Shown here piece by piece: positions 61,193 to 64,000 of a DNA stretch of 64,000 bases (positions within the stretch are counted from its first letter, which is position 1; every line of letters starts with the position of its first letter). Made by a program: the position numbers and the translations under genes. The stretch is taken from assembly GCA_022511205.1 (NCBI GenBank), contig JAFLRY010000002.1:43109-107108 (forward strand), in the 5' to 3' direction. The notes under the pieces are model-generated. The model worked only from the letters and a program-made list of their open reading frames with translations. It did not search any database and was not told where the DNA came from. Source of the stretch: Eubacterium sp. (GTDB taxonomy: Bacteria; Bacillota; Clostridia; Oscillospirales; Acutalibacteraceae).

Positions 61193-63265
61193 ATGATAAA
61201 AATTGCTCTTGCAGGAAATCCAAACTGCGGAAAAACAATGCTGTTTAATGCCCTTACGGACTCAAACCAATACGTCGGCAACTGGGCGGGCGTAACGGTT
61301 GAGGCGAAGGAGGGCAGGCTCAAGGACGAAAAGGACGTTATCGTTGCCGATCTTCCCGGCATATACAGTCTTTCCCCCTACACGCCCGAGGAGGTAGTTG
61401 CGAGAAATTATCTCGTCAACGAAGAGCCGGACGTTATCCTCAACATAATAGACGGAACGAATCTTGAAAGAAATCTTTATCTGACCACTCAGCTTTGCGA
61501 GATCGGTATCCCCGTTGTTATGGCTATCAATATGATAGACCTTGTAAAAAAGAACGGCGATATTATCAATCTTGAGGAGATCAGCGAGCATTTCGGCTGC
61601 GTCTGCTTCGAGATTTCCGCTCTCAAGGGCACCGGCGTTAAAAAATGCGCCAAAAAGGCCGTTGAGTTGGCGCGCACCAATAAGGGCATCCCCCCGATAC
61701 ACCATAGCTTTGACGACCGTGTGGAATCGGCTATCCATTTTATTTCGGCAATGCTCCCTGACGGCACGGATATGCTCCACAAAAGATATTACGCAACGAA
61801 AATTTTCGAGCGGGATCGCCTCGTTTCCGATAATTTCCCCGACTGCGAGAGCATTATCAAGGACGTAGAAAAATATTACGATGATGACAGCGAGAGCATC
61901 ATCGCCGATCAGCGCTATAAATACATAACTTCCTGCATAGATGAATGCCGCACCAAAAGCGGAAAAACCCCGATTTCGGAAAAAATTGACGCGGTCGTTA
62001 CGAACAAGTATTTATCTCTGCCGATTTTCGTGCTAATCATGTTCGGCGTTTATTATCTTTCCGTCACCACCCTCGGCAGTTATCTGTCCGATCTCATAAC
62101 GCAAAAGCTTTTCGGAGCGGAGGGGCTTGCCCTTCTTGCGGATAACTTTCTTACCTCCATTAACTGCGCGCCGTGGCTGACCAGCCTGATTACGGACGGA
62201 ATCATCGGCGGCGTAGGAGCGGTTCTCTCTTTCGTTCCCCAGATCATCGTATTGTTCATTTTCCTCTCGTTTCTTGAGGACTGCGGATATATGAGCCGTA
62301 TCGCTTTTATAATGGATAGGCTTTTCCGCAAATTCGGTCTTTCCGGCAAGAGTTTTATACCCATTCTCGTTGGAACAGGATGCGGCGTGCCGGGAATAAT
62401 GAGCAGCCGCACCATTGAAAACGTCAACGAGCGCAGAATGACCATAATCACCACAACCTTTATTCCCTGCGGAGCAAAGCTGCCGGTTATTTCCCTCATC
62501 GCCTCCTCCCTTTTCGGCGGCGCGTGGTGGGTGGCGCCCAGCGCCTATTTCACGGGCATTGCTTCTATCATCATCAGCGGAATAATCTTAAAGAAAACCC
62601 GCATTTTCAGCGGCGACGTTTCGCCCTTCGTTATGGAGCTTCCCAGTTACCATATGCCAACGCTCAAATCAGTTTTCCGCGCCACTTGGGACAGAAGCTG
62701 GAGCTACGTTAAAAAAGCGGGAACGATCATTTTCCTCGCTTCCTGCGCCGTTTGGTTCTTATCGAACTTTGGTTTCTATGACGGCAAATTCGGAATGGTG
62801 CAGTATATGGATAATTCCGTGCTTGCCTATATCGGCAATTTCGTTCACATTATCTTCAGTCCGCTGGGCTTTGGCACCTGGCAGGCTTCCGTCGCAACGC
62901 TCCTCGGACTTGTGGCGAAGGAAGAGATCGTTGGCGTTTTCGGCGTGCTTTACGGCAATATAAGCGAGGGCTTCAACGCGCTTTCGGGATATTCATTCCT
63001 TGTATTCAACCTGCTGTGCGCGCCCTGCGTTGCCGCGATGGGCGCTATCCGCAGAGAGATGAACAGCCCCAAGTGGACTTTATTTGCGATCGGCTATCAA
63101 TGCTTCTTTGCGTATTGCGTTTCCCTTTGCATTTATCAGCTTGGACTGCTGTTTGTCTCGGGAGATTTCGCGATTTCAACCATTTTCGCGTTTCTCATCA
63201 TCGCCGCCCTTATATTTATGCTGATAAGAAAGCCTTATAACAACCGAAAAATTACCAAGCGATAA
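61193..63265 (+). CDS. feoB: Ferrous iron transporter FeoB
   Basis: A 690-residue protein. An N-terminal G domain has G-N-P-N-C-G-K-T (G1), T-V-E (G2), D-L-P-G (G3) and N-M-I-D (G4). A helical spacer and the two Gate regions of the membrane domain follow, with the G-C-G-V-P-G and P-C-G-A-K-L-P-V motifs. It imports Fe2+. No feoA gene is seen, so FeoA must be elsewhere. It follows the ATP-grasp pair closely and is followed, with a short gap, by an Rrf2 regulator. The C-terminus is short. Confidence 0.96.
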   Translation: MIKIALAGNPNCGKTMLFNALTDSNQYVGNWAGVTVEAKEGRLKDEKDVIVADLPGIYSLSPYTPEEVVARNYLVNEEPDVILNIIDGTNLERNLYLTTQLCEIGIPVVMAINMIDLVKKNGDIINLEEISEHFGCVCFEISALKGTGVKKCAKKAVELARTNKGIPPIHHSFDDRVESAIHFISAMLPDGTDMLHKRYYATKIFERDRLVSDNFPDCESIIKDVEKYYDDDSESIIADQRYKYITSCIDECRTKSGKTPISEKIDAVVTNKYLSLPIFVLIMFGVYYLSVTTLGSYLSDLITQKLFGAEGLALLADNFLTSINCAPWLTSLITDGIIGGVGAVLSFVPQIIVLFIFLSFLEDCGYMSRIAFIMDRLFRKFGLSGKSFIPILVGTGCGVPGIMSSRTIENVNERRMTIITTTFIPCGAKLPVISLIASSLFGGAWWVAPSAYFTGIASIIISGIILKKTRIFSGDVSPFVMELPSYHMPTLKSVFRATWDRSWSYVKKAGTIIFLASCAVWFLSNFGFYDGKFGMVQYMDNSVLAYIGNFVHIIFSPLGFGTWQASVATLLGLVAKEEIVGVFGVLYGNISEGFNALSGYSFLVFNLLCAPCVAAMGAIRREMNSPKWTLFAIGYQCFFAYCVSLCIYQLGLLFVSGDFAISTIFAFLIIAALIFMLIRKPYNNRKITKR

Positions 63266-63346
63266 TTTGCTTGAATAAAAAAATTATTTATTGTATTATT
63301 AAAACAGTGCAAATATAAACCAACGATATACTGAGAGGTGGAAAAC

Positions 63347-63763
63347 TTGAGAATTTCAACGAAGGGCAGATATGCCTTAAGCCTTATGCTTGATCTTGCC
63401 ATGAATGACAACGGCGAAAATATATCTATAAAGGCTATCTCCGATCGGCAGGGGATCAGCACGAAATATCTTGAGCAGATCATCTCCACCCTCAATCGTG
63501 CGGGCTATGTTAAGAGCGAACGCGGCTCCGGCGGCGGCTACAGGCTGGCGAAAAAGCCCGAGGAATACACGGTTGGAATGATCCTCAGGCTCACGGAGGG
63601 CAGCCTTGCGCCGATCTCCTGCATAGAGGATGACGAGGAAAGCCGTTGCCCGAAATACGGCAAATGCCCCACCGTAGGCGTTTGGGAGAAAATCAACGAC
63701 GCTATCAATAAGGTGGTAGACAATATCACCCTTGCAGATTTGCTTAATGACCAAAATATTTAA
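63347..63763 (+). CDS. Rrf2-family regulator with three-cysteine Fe-S motif
   Basis: A 138-residue winged-helix protein: M-R-I-S-T-K-G-R-Y-A-L at the start, E-Q-I-I-S-T-L-N-R-A-G (helix), G-S-G-G-G-Y-R-L-A (wing) and I-S-C-I-E ... S-R-C-P-K-Y-G-K-C-P, the IscR/NsrR-type cluster-binding cysteines. The TTG at 63347 is taken as start, since GAGAGGTGG lies 5-6 bases upstream; a GTG at 63338 is part of that site. Next to feoB, it may sense Fe-S or iron state. A terminator follows. Confidence 0.92.
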   Translation: MRISTKGRYALSLMLDLAMNDNGENISIKAISDRQGISTKYLEQIISTLNRAGYVKSERGSGGGYRLAKKPEEYTVGMILRLTEGSLAPISCIEDDEESRCPKYGKCPTVGVWEKINDAINKVVDNITLADLLNDQNI

Positions 63764-63797
63764 GATTTTAAATTAGATTTCTCAATTGGCTTAATTG

Positions 63798-63824
63798 AAG
63801 GCACCCTTTACACAAGGGAGCCTT
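63798..63824 (+). terminator. Terminator after the Rrf2 gene
   Basis: AAGGC-CCCTT / AAGGG-GCCTT with a small loop and TTTTTT. The remaining 170 bases to the right edge show a few short inverted repeats but no gene start. Confidence 0.85.
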
Positions 63825-64000
63825 TTTTAATAGCTTTTGCCATTGCTTGGCAGACTAATTAAGTTTAATCATTTATATTGCCGCTGCCGTGGCGGAGCGT
63901 ATCATTCTTTTGAATCGCAAAAGAACGATACCAAGAAAACGATTCAGGGGTTCGTTTGCGACCGCTCGCAGTGCGAGATGAAGGGAGCAATAAGAACTGG

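Noticed and set aside
63880..64000. Short inverted repeats near the right edge, as possible RNA gene
   Set aside because: Stems are brief and unlike known RNA genes, and the sequence is cut off.

Overview
The window looks like chromosome from a Gram-positive, gut-type member of the Clostridia, close to Oscillospiraceae/Ruminococcaceae. This is inferred from gene content: lipoprotein solute receptors, GH51 arabinofuranosidases, a stand-alone AICAR transformylase, BlaI/M56 and LytTR/DUF3021 pairs, sigma-A promoters of TTGACA-17-TATAAT type, and strong GGAGG ribosome sites with several TTG starts. No rRNA, tRNA or CRISPR array was seen.

Layout. 1-4.6 kb: a leftward cluster polA - rimI - membrane protein - tsaD (tsaD runs off the left edge). 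4.6-8.5 kb: an M20 amidohydrolase and a polar amino-acid ABC transporter (receptor, permease, ATPase). 8.7-11.8 kb: a zinc-ribbon membrane protein, a membrane M28 peptidase and coaX. 11.9-12.9 kb: a candidate small RNA divergent from a two-gene operon with a sigma-region-4-like protein. 13-18.3 kb: an acyltransferase-like membrane protein, then rightward a HAD-NUDIX fusion, cysteine desulfurase, thiI and a potassium channel. 18.3-24 kb: two tandem GH51 lipoproteins. 24-31.3 kb: HD-domain protein, acyl-CoA ligase, membrane proteins, DUF1846 protein and pyrG. 31.4-40 kb: BlaI/M56 pair with visible operators, putP with a divergent LysR regulator, a MraY-like transferase, an HTH-TPR regulator and a LytTR/DUF3021 pair.

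40.03-51.49 kb is an AT-rich integrated element of about 11.4 kb, inserted at the 3' end of guaA. Its ends are the direct repeat TCCCACTCCAC (40032-40042 and 51476-51486), and both copies encode the same GuaA C-terminus (V-E-W-E-stop). It carries a tyrosine integrase, an excisionase-like protein and a divergent repressor, a MobC-like protein, a RepA-like ATPase, a nested palindrome that may be an origin, an oriT-like hairpin cluster but no relaxase, a Fic protein whose catalytic His is Gln, a Thr-rich lipoprotein behind a structured leader, and an 1141-residue protein read as HNH + TPR-like helices + GreAB-C-like + PIN-like. That last protein is the best candidate for a conflict/defence system here.

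51.5-64 kb returns to host genes: guaA, purA, an ABC exporter preceded by what looks like a leader-peptide attenuator (MIYVSC), a polysaccharide deacetylase with Ig-like repeats, stand-alone AICAR transformylase, a tandem pair of ATP-grasp ligases translationally coupled to each other and followed by feoB, and an Rrf2 regulator with three cysteines. Purine genes (guaA, purA, purH-type) are near each other but separately transcribed. All functions are from reading translated sequence and motifs; no database search was run.
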